Below, one piece after another: positions 8,641 through 17,332 of a stretch of 47,385 bases of DNA. The DNA is from a virus: IMG/VR virus record IMGVR_UViG_3300037189_008601, positions 1 to 47,385 of that record; one strand, 5' to 3'. Below the pieces are notes generated by a model. The model had not been told where the DNA came from. It saw only the letters and a list, made by a program, of their open reading frames with translations, and made no database searches. Each line of letters begins with the position of its first letter. Within the stretch, counting starts at the first letter, position 1. The translations under genes and the position numbers were made by a program.

Positions 8641-9468
8641 ATGTCATTTACCGATCTTGATGCTACCGATATCCCCACCGTTAAGGAACAGGATATTCAG
8701 GACGCCAACGCTGCAATTATTGGAGAGGTCCCCCGTATCGGGGAATCCCCCAATGTAATAATCACCCTTCCTCGGGGCCGTCTAAACGGCTCAAAGTGGG
8801 AAACAGAAGTGGAACTTCGTGAACTTACGGGAGCCGATGAGGAGAAGTTGGCTCGGTTTAAGGAATCTGCTGACTTCTTCAATGGAGTCATAGTTCTCGG
8901 CACGTCTCGAATTGGATCTACGGATCTTGAAAGTTTGAGTTTTGCCGAGCGCCAGTCCTTCCTTGCCGACCTCCTCATCGGTGAACGTGAGCAACTGTTC
9001 CTCAATATTGCACGAGTCACTTATGGTGACGAGAAAGAACTTGTCCATACCTGCCCAGCCTGTGCAGTGGAGAATGAGACCACCCTCATCATCTCCGAGG
9101 ACATCAAGTGCAAAGAGATGGAAAACCCATCTCAGGTCACATACACCCTGACGACGAATAAGGGTGATGAGATCACGTATCGGCTGGCTACTGGGGCCGA
9201 TCAGATGTACATCGTAAATAAAAAGGGTGCCAGCACCGCCGAGCAAAACACACTCATGATCAGTGAGTGCGTTATGCAGGTAAATGGCAAGCCGGTGATT
9301 GACCCCATGTCAACTGCACGAAGCCTTTCCATGGGAGATCGTCAGCGGCTAATCGATAGTCTTGTCGCCAATCAGCCCAGCCCGCAACTTAACTTAGAGA
9401 TCACTTGCGTGGGCTGTGGTTTCGACATGATCCTACCCCTCTCGTGGGGTGACATTTTTCGTCCTTAA
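8641..9468 (+). CDS. Zinc-binding baseplate/tail assembly protein
   Basis: A 275-residue protein lying between tube and tape measure, where tail assembly chaperones or T4 gp26/gp28-like baseplate hub assembly proteins are found. Two Cys pairs, HTCPAC (about 139-143) and TCVGCG (about 257-262), probably form one split zinc site. The N-terminal region has PRGRLNGSKWETEVELRELTGADEE, typical of this family in many myophages. The protein ends LSWGDIFRP. A T5 run just before the stop (9455-9459), in a region where another frame opens, raises the possibility of a programmed frameshift into the downstream ORF. Preceded by an AGGAG site. Confidence 0.75.
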   Translation: MSFTDLDATDIPTVKEQDIQDANAAIIGEVPRIGESPNVIITLPRGRLNGSKWETEVELRELTGADEEKLARFKESADFFNGVIVLGTSRIGSTDLESLSFAERQSFLADLLIGEREQLFLNIARVTYGDEKELVHTCPACAVENETTLIISEDIKCKEMENPSQVTYTLTTNKGDEITYRLATGADQMYIVNKKGASTAEQNTLMISECVMQVNGKPVIDPMSTARSLSMGDRQRLIDSLVANQPSPQLNLEITCVGCGFDMILPLSWGDIFRP

Positions 9469-9610
9469 TATAAGTAACCTATACCTATATTACGACATAC
9501 TCTCAAAGGAATACCCGGGGTGGGGGATCTCAGAGATAAAGAATTTAACGAATAGAGAGCGAACGTTCTGGCTCAGTCTATTGAAGTGGAGACGAGATAG
9601 TCATGGATGA
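9449..9610 (+). CDS. Short tail-assembly ORF or frameshift extension
   Basis: A second reading frame is open through the 134-base gap between the zinc-binding protein and the tape measure. From the in-frame GTG at 9449 it gives 53 residues including YDILSKEYPGWGISEIKN and RERTFWLSLLKW. The aromatic/ER...WL pattern recalls T4 gp26/gp51-type small baseplate assembly proteins and tail-chaperone C-terminal extensions. The GTG has only a weak GGGG upstream and lies 18 bases before the upstream stop. The frame is also reachable by a -2 or +1 slip on TTTTTC (9455-9460), where re-pairing of tRNA-Phe would be perfect. The stop overlaps the tape-measure start. The coding look is convincing; the mode of expression is open. 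Confidence 0.6.
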   Translation: MTFFVLNISNLYLYYDILSKEYPGWGISEIKNLTNRERTFWLSLLKWRRDSHG

Positions 9611-12317
9611 ACCAAGTACAGCAGGTAATACTTCCGGTATACTCGGAATGCCTACTCCGTTCGCTCCCAGAAATGCTGCTCCTAGCATTGCTGTTCCCGA
9701 TCTCTCAAAGCTCATAGAAGATGTTAATAACCTTGAAAAAGCCTTCAGGGGATTAGAACATCGCATAGAATCTCTTGCCAGCAGTAGCTCTTTGGCTAGG
9801 TTGAGTAAACTCCTAGAGTCTACAATACCTGCTGCCACCGGCACCTACCGAAGTGCTGGAGGTGGCGGGAAAGCGACAAAGCCTGAGACTGCGTGGGGTG
9901 ATCCGAAAACCCGCAGGCGTGCTACAGGTGACACCAGCGAAGAGGGTGGCCCTAAGCGGGAGGTTCGAGAAGCCACGACGTGGGAACGTGCCACGGACAT
10001 GATGCGTGCTCTCGATTCTGGTAACAGAGCACGTATGTACAGTGGCGGCGGCATGAAGGCCGGAATGGCTACGGTAGTCAACTCCTTCGGTCTTAACGGT
10101 AACCGTTTTGCTGATACCGGTGAACGGGTAGCTGATATTGGAACCGCCGATAGTATCGGATCTAATCTCTCTGGTGCCGTAAATACTTTCATGAAAGGTA
10201 TTACTGGCCAAAGTGGTATTGGTGGACTCCTCATGTCCGCCTTCAATGGCATTTCCCAACTCTACGGAGCTATTGCGGGCGGCGGCATTCAGTATGCCTA
10301 TAACCGAATCAATGGTCCCGGTGGTAACCAGAACGCCATGCTTCAGTTGGCGCAGGCTCTTGCCCCTAATGCCACCATGATGTCTGCCGCTACAGGCAAG
10401 TCCATGGGCATGAATCAGATGGTAGCCGGTCTAGCACAACGTATGCCGATCATGGGTACTCAGCAGGATATGCTTTCTACAATCCTTGCTGGTCAAAGTG
10501 TTGGCGCACTCATGACGGGCACACCCCAACGTAATGGATTCTTTGAATCTGCTCGCCAGATGCAGATCCTTAATCCGGGTGCTGCACCTGCTCAGATCTC
10601 AGGAGGTCTTGCTAACTATATCGGTAATACCCGTTCTCAGCAGATGGGTATGATGATCGGTGAAGGTGCCTTCACAATGATCGGCAAGGGCGGTCGGTAT
10701 AAGAGCCTTGCTGAATGGGCTGTAGGCATCATGAAGTTCTTTGAGCAGCATCGTCCCGGTAGTGCTCAGGGCAAAGCATTTTCTGCTGAAGACCTTATGG
10801 CCCAGAACTTTCCGGGATCAAATATCAACTCTTGGTTCCAAGCCATGGGTGTTCCTCAGGACATGGTTGATTACTGGTGGCAGTATGCCCTCACCACTGC
10901 TGGTAAGGAAGCTGGGCCAGTAACCACAGACACTTTGAAGAAAATGGTTGATAGCACCCGAGGTATAAACCTCGGGTATGAGCGTCTTCGAAATGTCACT
11001 CAAGGTACAAAGAGGGACTATCTCATGGGTGGCCAGATGTACGGTATGTACGCTGCCCGTGAAAGCGCCGATCGGCGATTCAATGTGGCAATGCAGGGAA
11101 CGGATAAGACTCTAGCTACCACGCTTCGTACTACGAACGCTGGTCGCTTATTGTCACTGCTTCCAACGCCCATCATGGAGATGATTATGCCTCTCCTTAC
11201 CCAGCTTGCCACAAGCCCGCTTGGTGGAGCGGCTGCGGCAGTTGGCGGATTAATGGGTGCTGGTAATAGCATTAAAGATAGCTTGATGCCTGCCAACGAT
11301 CCAATCCCGTATGGCGATCCTATGCCTTACGGGGCACCAATGGCCTATAAAGATACTGGTATGTCTAGGGATACCTACAATGGGCCTGCCGGTGACCGTG
11401 GACTAGGCCATTTAGCTCCTGACCTTGCAAGTAAAGTATCAAAGATGCTCAGGGCTAACCCGAATCTTAAAATATCTTCCAGCTACAGAGATACCGTCAC
11501 CCAGAACCGCCTCCGACGTAACGGTAACACTGGGGTAGGTCACCCATCTCGTGGTTCTCATGCTCGTGGATGGGCAATTGATATTGGACCAATGAGCCAG
11601 ACAGGTTGGTTGAAGGCCAATGCTGGTAAGTTTGGTCTTCAGACCGCTGCTGCTCAAGGGGAGCCTTGGCACATTCAGCAAGCTGGAACTATGCCTGTAG
11701 GCGACCCTATGCCTTTTGGCAGCCCATCTGGAGAGGCGATGCCATTCGGAGGACTCCTCGATTTTGCTACCGGTGGTATAAGCGGCATATTCAGCAAGGT
11801 CGGTGATTTCATTATCAGCGCCCTTGGTAAAATTGTTAAGCCGATCATGGAAGCAGCTATGTCTCCTATGACCAGCTTGATGCAGATGTTCATTGGATCT
11901 GGCTCTGCGTCCGCCATGATTGATACTTCTATTGCCACATACTCTAAGGTCATGACTGCACCCTTAAGTGGACTCATGCAGCTATTAGGCCCAGCTAAAG
12001 ACAATCCTAAAGAGCTTCAGGATCTCATAAACCAGAGCGCAACAGTAAGCGTGCCAACATCTACATATGCAGGATTCACTTCTAGTGGAAAGAACATAGA
12101 TTCTGGTCAACAGATCTTTGGAGATCCGGTGGCATACATGAACAGCGGTGGCGGTGGCCCGACGATAAACGCCAACATCAATCCGCCTATCATTTTCAAA
12201 GCCGATATAACGCTGAACGGCGTTGGTAATAATGCTGCTGATGCTCGACGAGCCGCTTCAGTAATCGTCACTCATATGGCCGACGAGGTCAATAAGAAGA
12301 AGTGGCTGGTGACCTGA
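9603..12317 (+). CDS. Tail tape measure protein with M15 peptidase domain
   Basis: This 904-residue protein sets tail length and lines the tube before DNA ejection. It has an N-terminal coiled-coil (about 30-75), then Gly/Ala/Met-rich hydrophobic stretches. Residues ~597-697 form a peptidase M15/VanY-like domain: SSYRDTVTQNRLR, then SHARGWAIDIG (Zn ligands His and Asp in the SHxxGxAxD pattern) and EPWHIQ (the ExWH motif). An embedded cell-wall peptidase would let the ejected tape measure open cross-links in peptidoglycan. MPYG/MPFG-containing repeats flank the domain. The start at 9603 has GGAG at 9588-9591. At 904 residues the predicted tail is of medium length. Confidence 0.92.
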   Translation: MDEPSTAGNTSGILGMPTPFAPRNAAPSIAVPDLSKLIEDVNNLEKAFRGLEHRIESLASSSSLARLSKLLESTIPAATGTYRSAGGGGKATKPETAWGDPKTRRRATGDTSEEGGPKREVREATTWERATDMMRALDSGNRARMYSGGGMKAGMATVVNSFGLNGNRFADTGERVADIGTADSIGSNLSGAVNTFMKGITGQSGIGGLLMSAFNGISQLYGAIAGGGIQYAYNRINGPGGNQNAMLQLAQALAPNATMMSAATGKSMGMNQMVAGLAQRMPIMGTQQDMLSTILAGQSVGALMTGTPQRNGFFESARQMQILNPGAAPAQISGGLANYIGNTRSQQMGMMIGEGAFTMIGKGGRYKSLAEWAVGIMKFFEQHRPGSAQGKAFSAEDLMAQNFPGSNINSWFQAMGVPQDMVDYWWQYALTTAGKEAGPVTTDTLKKMVDSTRGINLGYERLRNVTQGTKRDYLMGGQMYGMYAARESADRRFNVAMQGTDKTLATTLRTTNAGRLLSLLPTPIMEMIMPLLTQLATSPLGGAAAAVGGLMGAGNSIKDSLMPANDPIPYGDPMPYGAPMAYKDTGMSRDTYNGPAGDRGLGHLAPDLASKVSKMLRANPNLKISSSYRDTVTQNRLRRNGNTGVGHPSRGSHARGWAIDIGPMSQTGWLKANAGKFGLQTAAAQGEPWHIQQAGTMPVGDPMPFGSPSGEAMPFGGLLDFATGGISGIFSKVGDFIISALGKIVKPIMEAAMSPMTSLMQMFIGSGSASAMIDTSIATYSKVMTAPLSGLMQLLGPAKDNPKELQDLINQSATVSVPTSTYAGFTSSGKNIDSGQQIFGDPVAYMNSGGGGPTINANINPPIIFKADITLNGVGNNAADARRAASVIVTHMADEVNKKKWLVT

Positions 12318-13699
12318 TGGCGTGGGATGTGCAAACAAATGTATGGAGTAAGAACATTACTACCAAGCAGACATTTGTCGACATAGCCCCTATCGGAGTT
12401 ACGGAGACTCAATACGCTCAGGATAGATTTCTCAAAACTTCTACCAGTCTCGCTAATCCTAATTTCAGACTTACTGGAACCTTCAACAAGGTAGAAGGTG
12501 CGAACGGTCAAATAAGTCGAGGGTACATACGTAGGTCCGACATTGATCCTGCTGATCCCACAAGTCCTTACCGCTTGTACTTCATGTACAACCCTGAGAT
12601 CATACGGCGTAGCTACATAGCCTATTTAGATCAGCAATCTTTAGATCCATACAATGCCCTTTATGGCTCAAACAACATGGTGGCCCCTCCCGGCATCCTT
12701 GATTTCTCGTTTGAGCTATTCTTTGATCGGCAGATCGAAGTAGCTTCTGATCCAAATCACCCGGGTATCAAAGTTGATTATGATTACTTCGACATAGTTG
12801 TTAGAGGCGTAGTACCTGATTCCAACGAAAACGGAAATGCCATTCCTGATAACGGAATTATGATGGTGAATCCAAAGAACGTAACAGTTGTATTCGGATC
12901 AGATTTATCCGTACAGGGCCGTCCTTACAATGCTTCTGTAAGTTTCGACAAGTTCAACAATAAGATGACGCCGACACGTATGCGTTTATCTATTGCAATT
13001 AAAGCATTCTATATTGGTCCGGTTCAAACTGTTCCAAACTACGCACAGTTTGTATCGGAAAATGTGTATACCGCTACAGTCCCGTACGATGAGTCAATCA
13101 AATACACCACTACGACTCAAGAAGTAAGCACCACTCAGCTAAAGCTCAACACCGAGTCTTCAGCTTTTACGTCTCTATTTTCTACACCAGCATCCAATGC
13201 TTCCGGTCAGTACTCTGGGCCAGCAGGTACACCTCCAGCGGATATACCTCGGGGGCCATTCGGCCTTCGGATAATGCGTACAAGTAACAATACGCTTGCC
13301 ACTCCAGACCCCAGTATTCCGGCGATCGAACTTACTGGTCAGCAGATTATCTCCCTTCTTGCAGCACAAGGATGTCCTAAAGAAGGTGCCGCATTCCTAT
13401 GGGCATTAGCTAAACGGGAAAGTCATTTCGTAGCAAACGTAGCTGGCATAAATGATAACAACACCACCGATGTTGGGCTTTGGCAGATAAACAGCTGCAA
13501 CTGGGCGGGAGCTAGTGGTGAGCAGATGGCAGATCCATGGACCAATGTAAGTACAGCTATGCGTTTATCCAATAATGGAACTAGCTTCATACCGTGGCAG
13601 ACATCTGGTAACTATAGTACTCCTGATGGTTCTCATCTAAAAGCGGTGGATATGGATGAAGCTTATGCTTTCTTCAATGAAAATGGATACCCCATCTGA
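12317..13699 (+). CDS. Baseplate-associated protein with lysozyme-like domain
   Basis: The start is placed at ATG 12317, overlapping the tape-measure stop by one base; the GTG at 12302 lies inside that gene. Residues ~60-240 form a beta domain (YRLYFMYNPE, DFSFELFFDRQIE, NGIMMVNPKNVTVVF) shared with the next gene. After a Pro/Gly linker, residues ~340-455 form a soluble lytic transglycosylase/lysozyme-like domain: AAFLWALAKRESHFVA with the probable catalytic Glu in KRESHF, then GLWQINSCNW (the GLxQIN motif). It probably cleaves glycan strands during tail penetration. The 460-residue protein ends exactly at the next start (TGATG). Confidence 0.85.
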   Translation: MAWDVQTNVWSKNITTKQTFVDIAPIGVTETQYAQDRFLKTSTSLANPNFRLTGTFNKVEGANGQISRGYIRRSDIDPADPTSPYRLYFMYNPEIIRRSYIAYLDQQSLDPYNALYGSNNMVAPPGILDFSFELFFDRQIEVASDPNHPGIKVDYDYFDIVVRGVVPDSNENGNAIPDNGIMMVNPKNVTVVFGSDLSVQGRPYNASVSFDKFNNKMTPTRMRLSIAIKAFYIGPVQTVPNYAQFVSENVYTATVPYDESIKYTTTTQEVSTTQLKLNTESSAFTSLFSTPASNASGQYSGPAGTPPADIPRGPFGLRIMRTSNNTLATPDPSIPAIELTGQQIISLLAAQGCPKEGAAFLWALAKRESHFVANVAGINDNNTTDVGLWQINSCNWAGASGEQMADPWTNVSTAMRLSNNGTSFIPWQTSGNYSTPDGSHLKAVDMDEAYAFFNENGYPI

Positions 13700-15288
13700 T
13701 GCCTACGAATAACTACACCACGTACAATCAGTTCTCACCGATACTATCGTCATTAGATCCTAACGGGCGTTCTGTTACTCCTGACCTTTCCTTGGATAAC
13801 CTGCTTAGTGCAGAGCGTAATTTCTCTACGTTGCTCAAGCGACATTCATACGATCGTCTTGATGATCTTGGATTAGCCAGAACCAACCCGCCTTTTGATG
13901 CAAGCTCAGCGGGTCGGCTGACTACAATCATGTCAGATACAAACGCTCGCATTGTGCGGGGGTATATACGGCGAACGGCTAATAGCAACAACGACCCAAC
14001 GAATAGCTACCGCTTGTATTTCATGTACAACCCTGAGAGTATCAAGCGTGACTATGTTTCTTATCTTGATCAGGGTGCCCTTGATCCGTTTAATACGATC
14101 TATGGATCGAAGAATCTCGTCGCTCCTCCCGGTGTTCTTGATTTCTCATTCGATCTTCTATTCGATCGACAGATTGAGAACGCCAACGGAACTATGCCTC
14201 GTGGTGTTCTTGTGGATTTTGACTACTTTGATCTAGTAGTCCGAGGGGTTGTTCCAGACAACCAGAATCCTTCACTTCCAGATAATGGCATCATGATGGT
14301 TAACCCTAGGAACATCACTGTGGTATTCAGTCCACAGTTCTCTGTACAGGGTCGCCCCTATTCGGCATCAGTGGCATATGAGAAGTTCGATCACAATATG
14401 CGACCAATCCGCATGACAATAAGCATTTCTATGAAAGCATTCTATATCGGTCCAGTAAGGCCCGAGTTTGATTTCGCTGTGGCAAAGGAAGAAGGGACCT
14501 TCACCGCCACTATTCCATATGATGAATCTATCAAGTATTCAGTCACTACCGAAGAAGTAAAAACGGCTACTCTGAAATTAAACTCAGAAGATCCTAATTT
14601 CCTAAAAAGTATAGGTATTGATACCAGTTCAGTTACATCGGGAGTTGGTAGCGCTTATCAACAAGTAACAGCCATTTCTGATATAACCAGCGCCCCTAAT
14701 GTTCTAATCCGAACTACTGCCCTACAGACAGCAATGTCACTTGGGGAATACGACGACTCCGCTAGGATTAGTAATCCCATTCCCTATGACCAGATACGGC
14801 CAGTTCCTGATGACCCTCACAGAGGAATTGATTGTTCAGGGCTGGTGTACTGGGCCTACAAGAACTCCGCTGCTGGTGGAGGAGCTTTAGCAGCTATAGG
14901 AATGTCAGACGATGGCGCTTGTTACACCGGAAGTCTTATTGAGGCTTCTAAGCGCTTGGGTACTCTGGTAGCTGGACCTGAAGGTTCCGGCGTTCCTGCA
15001 TTTGATGAAGGCTTTCTCAATTCACAGGTTCAACCGGGAGATCTTCTCATATCTAACGAACACGTGGCGTTTGTTCAAGAAGTAATAGCCAGTGATCAGA
15101 AAGTAAAGACTTACGAGTCCAACCCTTCTCCCGATGGGTGGAGGACTACACGAAGCGGCCCACGCACCCAATACACAAACTATTATGGATATAGCTGGGC
15201 AATTTTTGGAAGTAACGGATATACCCACGTTATCCGTCCAGCTATAGCTGGCAACGATTCAATTGCAACATTCCCGTTCAGAGTTTAA
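13699..15288 (+). CDS. Baseplate-associated protein with NlpC/P60 domain
   Basis: A paralogue of the preceding gene. Residues ~85-255 align block for block (YRLYFMYNPESIKRDYV, DFSFDLLFDRQIE, NGIMMVNPRNITVVF, MKAFYIGPV). The C-terminus differs: residues ~375-510 are an NlpC/P60 cysteine peptidase with GIDCSGLVYWAY (catalytic Cys about 378), QPGDLLI and HVAFVQEV (catalytic His). This enzyme type cuts gamma-D-Glu-diamino-acid bonds in stem peptides. The tandem arrangement suggests duplication followed by replacement of the hydrolase module. 529 residues. Confidence 0.87.
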   Translation: MPTNNYTTYNQFSPILSSLDPNGRSVTPDLSLDNLLSAERNFSTLLKRHSYDRLDDLGLARTNPPFDASSAGRLTTIMSDTNARIVRGYIRRTANSNNDPTNSYRLYFMYNPESIKRDYVSYLDQGALDPFNTIYGSKNLVAPPGVLDFSFDLLFDRQIENANGTMPRGVLVDFDYFDLVVRGVVPDNQNPSLPDNGIMMVNPRNITVVFSPQFSVQGRPYSASVAYEKFDHNMRPIRMTISISMKAFYIGPVRPEFDFAVAKEEGTFTATIPYDESIKYSVTTEEVKTATLKLNSEDPNFLKSIGIDTSSVTSGVGSAYQQVTAISDITSAPNVLIRTTALQTAMSLGEYDDSARISNPIPYDQIRPVPDDPHRGIDCSGLVYWAYKNSAAGGGALAAIGMSDDGACYTGSLIEASKRLGTLVAGPEGSGVPAFDEGFLNSQVQPGDLLISNEHVAFVQEVIASDQKVKTYESNPSPDGWRTTRSGPRTQYTNYYGYSWAIFGSNGYTHVIRPAIAGNDSIATFPFRV

Positions 15289-15297
15289 GGAAACCTC

Positions 15298-15630
15298 ATG
15301 TCTGCTGTAACTGGAGATTCTCGGTACGCTAGTGCTGATTACGAAAATGCTTTAACACATACGTACGACGCTATAGGCGTACCTGAATATAGCGATGTCC
15401 AATCAACAAAGCTCATAGAGCTAAGTCGATCTACTTCTTATGTCCTTACAACTGGGCAGGCGTCTAAACCTCCTCATGCCTATATGGCTAAGGTGACCGA
15501 CAATATGCAGTTACTCGCATATCGAGTTTTACAGGACCCCACTCGTTGGTGGGTAATTGCCAATGGTAATCCTCATATCCGGTATCCATTGGATCTCGGA
15601 ATGGGTGACATGATCTATTTACCGGAGTAA
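15298..15630 (+). CDS. LysM-like baseplate protein (gp53/gpX-like)
   Basis: A 110-residue protein whose C-terminal half reads MQLLAYRVLQDPTRWWVIA, then NPHIRYPLDLGMGDMIYLP. This is the short LysM-like fold of phage tail protein X and the T4 gp53 region, in which a helix-WW...ANxN-helix-GxxIxLP pattern is diagnostic. Such proteins connect baseplate wedge and hub or bind peptidoglycan. It starts 10 bases after the NlpC/P60 gene with an AAGGAA site and is followed 4 bases later by the hub gene. Confidence 0.8.
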   Translation: MSAVTGDSRYASADYENALTHTYDAIGVPEYSDVQSTKLIELSRSTSYVLTTGQASKPPHAYMAKVTDNMQLLAYRVLQDPTRWWVIANGNPHIRYPLDLGMGDMIYLPE

Positions 15631-15633
15631 TCG

Positions 15634-16929
15634 ATGCCTACTGCTATTAATAATCCAGCGCTCAGTACTCTTCAAAACATACTTGTATACAACATACAGG
15701 TCGATGGGATTGCGCTTAACCTATCTCCTTCAGAACTTAAAAAGGTAGAGGTAGAGAATAAGGAGAATCAGCATGAGGCCGCCCTTATCACTACTCAACT
15801 TACTAAGGCTCAAATCAGTAAGTTTGCAGGTAAGAGGATTCAATTTACGTACGGTAAAAAAACTTCGCCAGCTACGTTTTACGGGTACATCCTGACAGTT
15901 ACTCCAAGCAGTGAATATCAGCAAGACACAGTTGTAGATCTTCTATGCATTGGCCCGACTTGGCCATTACAGGGCGGAAGTCCAAAGTTCGAAACAAACC
16001 TTACAGCCCAAGATATGTTTGTAAAAATAATCAAGGGCGTTAAGGGATCTAATGCTTCCAACAGTTACTATGAGGGTTATTCGCTTGGAGTTCAAGTAGA
16101 CCGCAATGCTTCTGATTTCGTATGGCCTGCGCTTGCCCAGACCAATGAGAGTGATTGGGAATTTCTGATCTGTTTAGCAGAACGGGTCGGTTATTGCATT
16201 TACGTCTATAACGGAGTTATCCGACTCGTCAAACCAATACGGGTGCTCACTCGTACGAGGCCGGTAACTTCTAGTTTCATAAAGGGCGATGATGTTCTTG
16301 ATCCTACAAGGGCACTTTTAGAGTGGAATGCTACTACTCAGTCCTTGGAAATCCGAGACAACATCCAGCCATCCTTTGGCTTTTTTGATGAAGATAATAA
16401 GGGCGCTTTTAGTAAGCTGCCAACTCCAAACTCTCCATTCAGATTTGTAGCTGATACGCCTAGCAAAAGCCGTGCTATGGCGGAGCAATACGAGAATGCA
16501 TCATGGATAAACCGTATTGATTATTGGAATAATCAAGCTACAGCCCGAGTAAATGGTAATGCTGCGCTTGTTCCGGGAACCACAGTTCCCATACAGGTAA
16601 GCGGAGTTGCAGGAACTGCCTCTAAGAATGATTCAGACGGTATCTGGCTGGTACGAGGTGTCCATCATATTCTTACCCATAACTCATTTCAGACAGAATT
16701 AGATCTTGCTAGGGATACCAACACGCTTCCCACAAATCTTATTGCAAGGAACTTCTGGGAGCCTAAGGTAAATAGCGGATCTCCAAAGATGTCATGGGAT
16801 TACGAGCATGAGCGCTGGGTATCTTCATGGTCTCAGGTAGAATATGTATCAGAAACTTTGATAACAGATACCTATGTCAACGGAAACATTACGGCCACTA
16901 CTGCCCCTGACATGGTACCTGTACGATAA
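15634..16929 (+). CDS. Baseplate hub protein (gpD/gp27-like)
   Basis: A 431-residue protein with the features of the phage late-control D/gp27-type hub: an N-terminal barrel with VEVENKENQHEAALITTQL and IQFTYGKK, then a second region (about 120-200) with AQDMFVKIIKGV, QTNESDWEFLICLAERVGYCIYV and IRLVKP. The 'W.FL..La.r.Gy...v' stretch is characteristic. It ends with GTASKNDSDGIWLVRGVHHILT, the usual hub C-terminal barrel. The hub trimer would anchor the spike and connect the tube to the wedges. Neighbours on both sides are baseplate genes. Confidence 0.82.
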   Translation: MPTAINNPALSTLQNILVYNIQVDGIALNLSPSELKKVEVENKENQHEAALITTQLTKAQISKFAGKRIQFTYGKKTSPATFYGYILTVTPSSEYQQDTVVDLLCIGPTWPLQGGSPKFETNLTAQDMFVKIIKGVKGSNASNSYYEGYSLGVQVDRNASDFVWPALAQTNESDWEFLICLAERVGYCIYVYNGVIRLVKPIRVLTRTRPVTSSFIKGDDVLDPTRALLEWNATTQSLEIRDNIQPSFGFFDEDNKGAFSKLPTPNSPFRFVADTPSKSRAMAEQYENASWINRIDYWNNQATARVNGNAALVPGTTVPIQVSGVAGTASKNDSDGIWLVRGVHHILTHNSFQTELDLARDTNTLPTNLIARNFWEPKVNSGSPKMSWDYEHERWVSSWSQVEYVSETLITDTYVNGNITATTAPDMVPVR

Positions 16930-16939
16930 AGGATTTAGA

Positions 16940-17332
16940 ATGATAGCTTTCTCAAGCCCATTAAGACTATCCAATCATAGCCTTGGCACAACATCTAGCT
17001 ATGACCAGATCGTCAAAGACCAACTTATTGATGCCCTTACCACTAATCAAGGTGAACGGGTTATGCATCCAGATTGGGGATGCAATATCCAGTCGGTTCT
17101 GTATGACCCTTCATCAGCCCTAGAACGCCACGATACGGCAGCATATATACGTGATAGACTTATCCATCTAGTGCCGATAGCTCTGATAAAGAATGTATCG
17201 GTCACATCCTCTGATAAAGAACCCAATGTGGTTCATATCGATGTTTCTTACAAAGCGTCTAGCTACTCCACTGATTCATCCGTCTCGGTGGCTCTCAATA
17301 TGTCTAATACCGTCACTGGAGGTCAGCAGTGA
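16940..17332 (+). CDS. Baseplate wedge protein (gp25/GPW-like)
   Basis: A 130-residue protein. ATG 16940 follows an AAAGGA site (16928-16933); an in-frame extension upstream would overlap the hub gene. The sequence TSSYDQIVKDQLIDALTTNQGERVMHP, followed by WGCNIQSVLYDP, is the signature of the T4 gp25/P2 gpW lysozyme-like wedge family (no enzymatic activity expected). It overlaps the J-like gene by four bases (GTGA), the standard gpW-gpJ pairing. Confidence 0.93.
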   Translation: MIAFSSPLRLSNHSLGTTSSYDQIVKDQLIDALTTNQGERVMHPDWGCNIQSVLYDPSSALERHDTAAYIRDRLIHLVPIALIKNVSVTSSDKEPNVVHIDVSYKASSYSTDSSVSVALNMSNTVTGGQQ

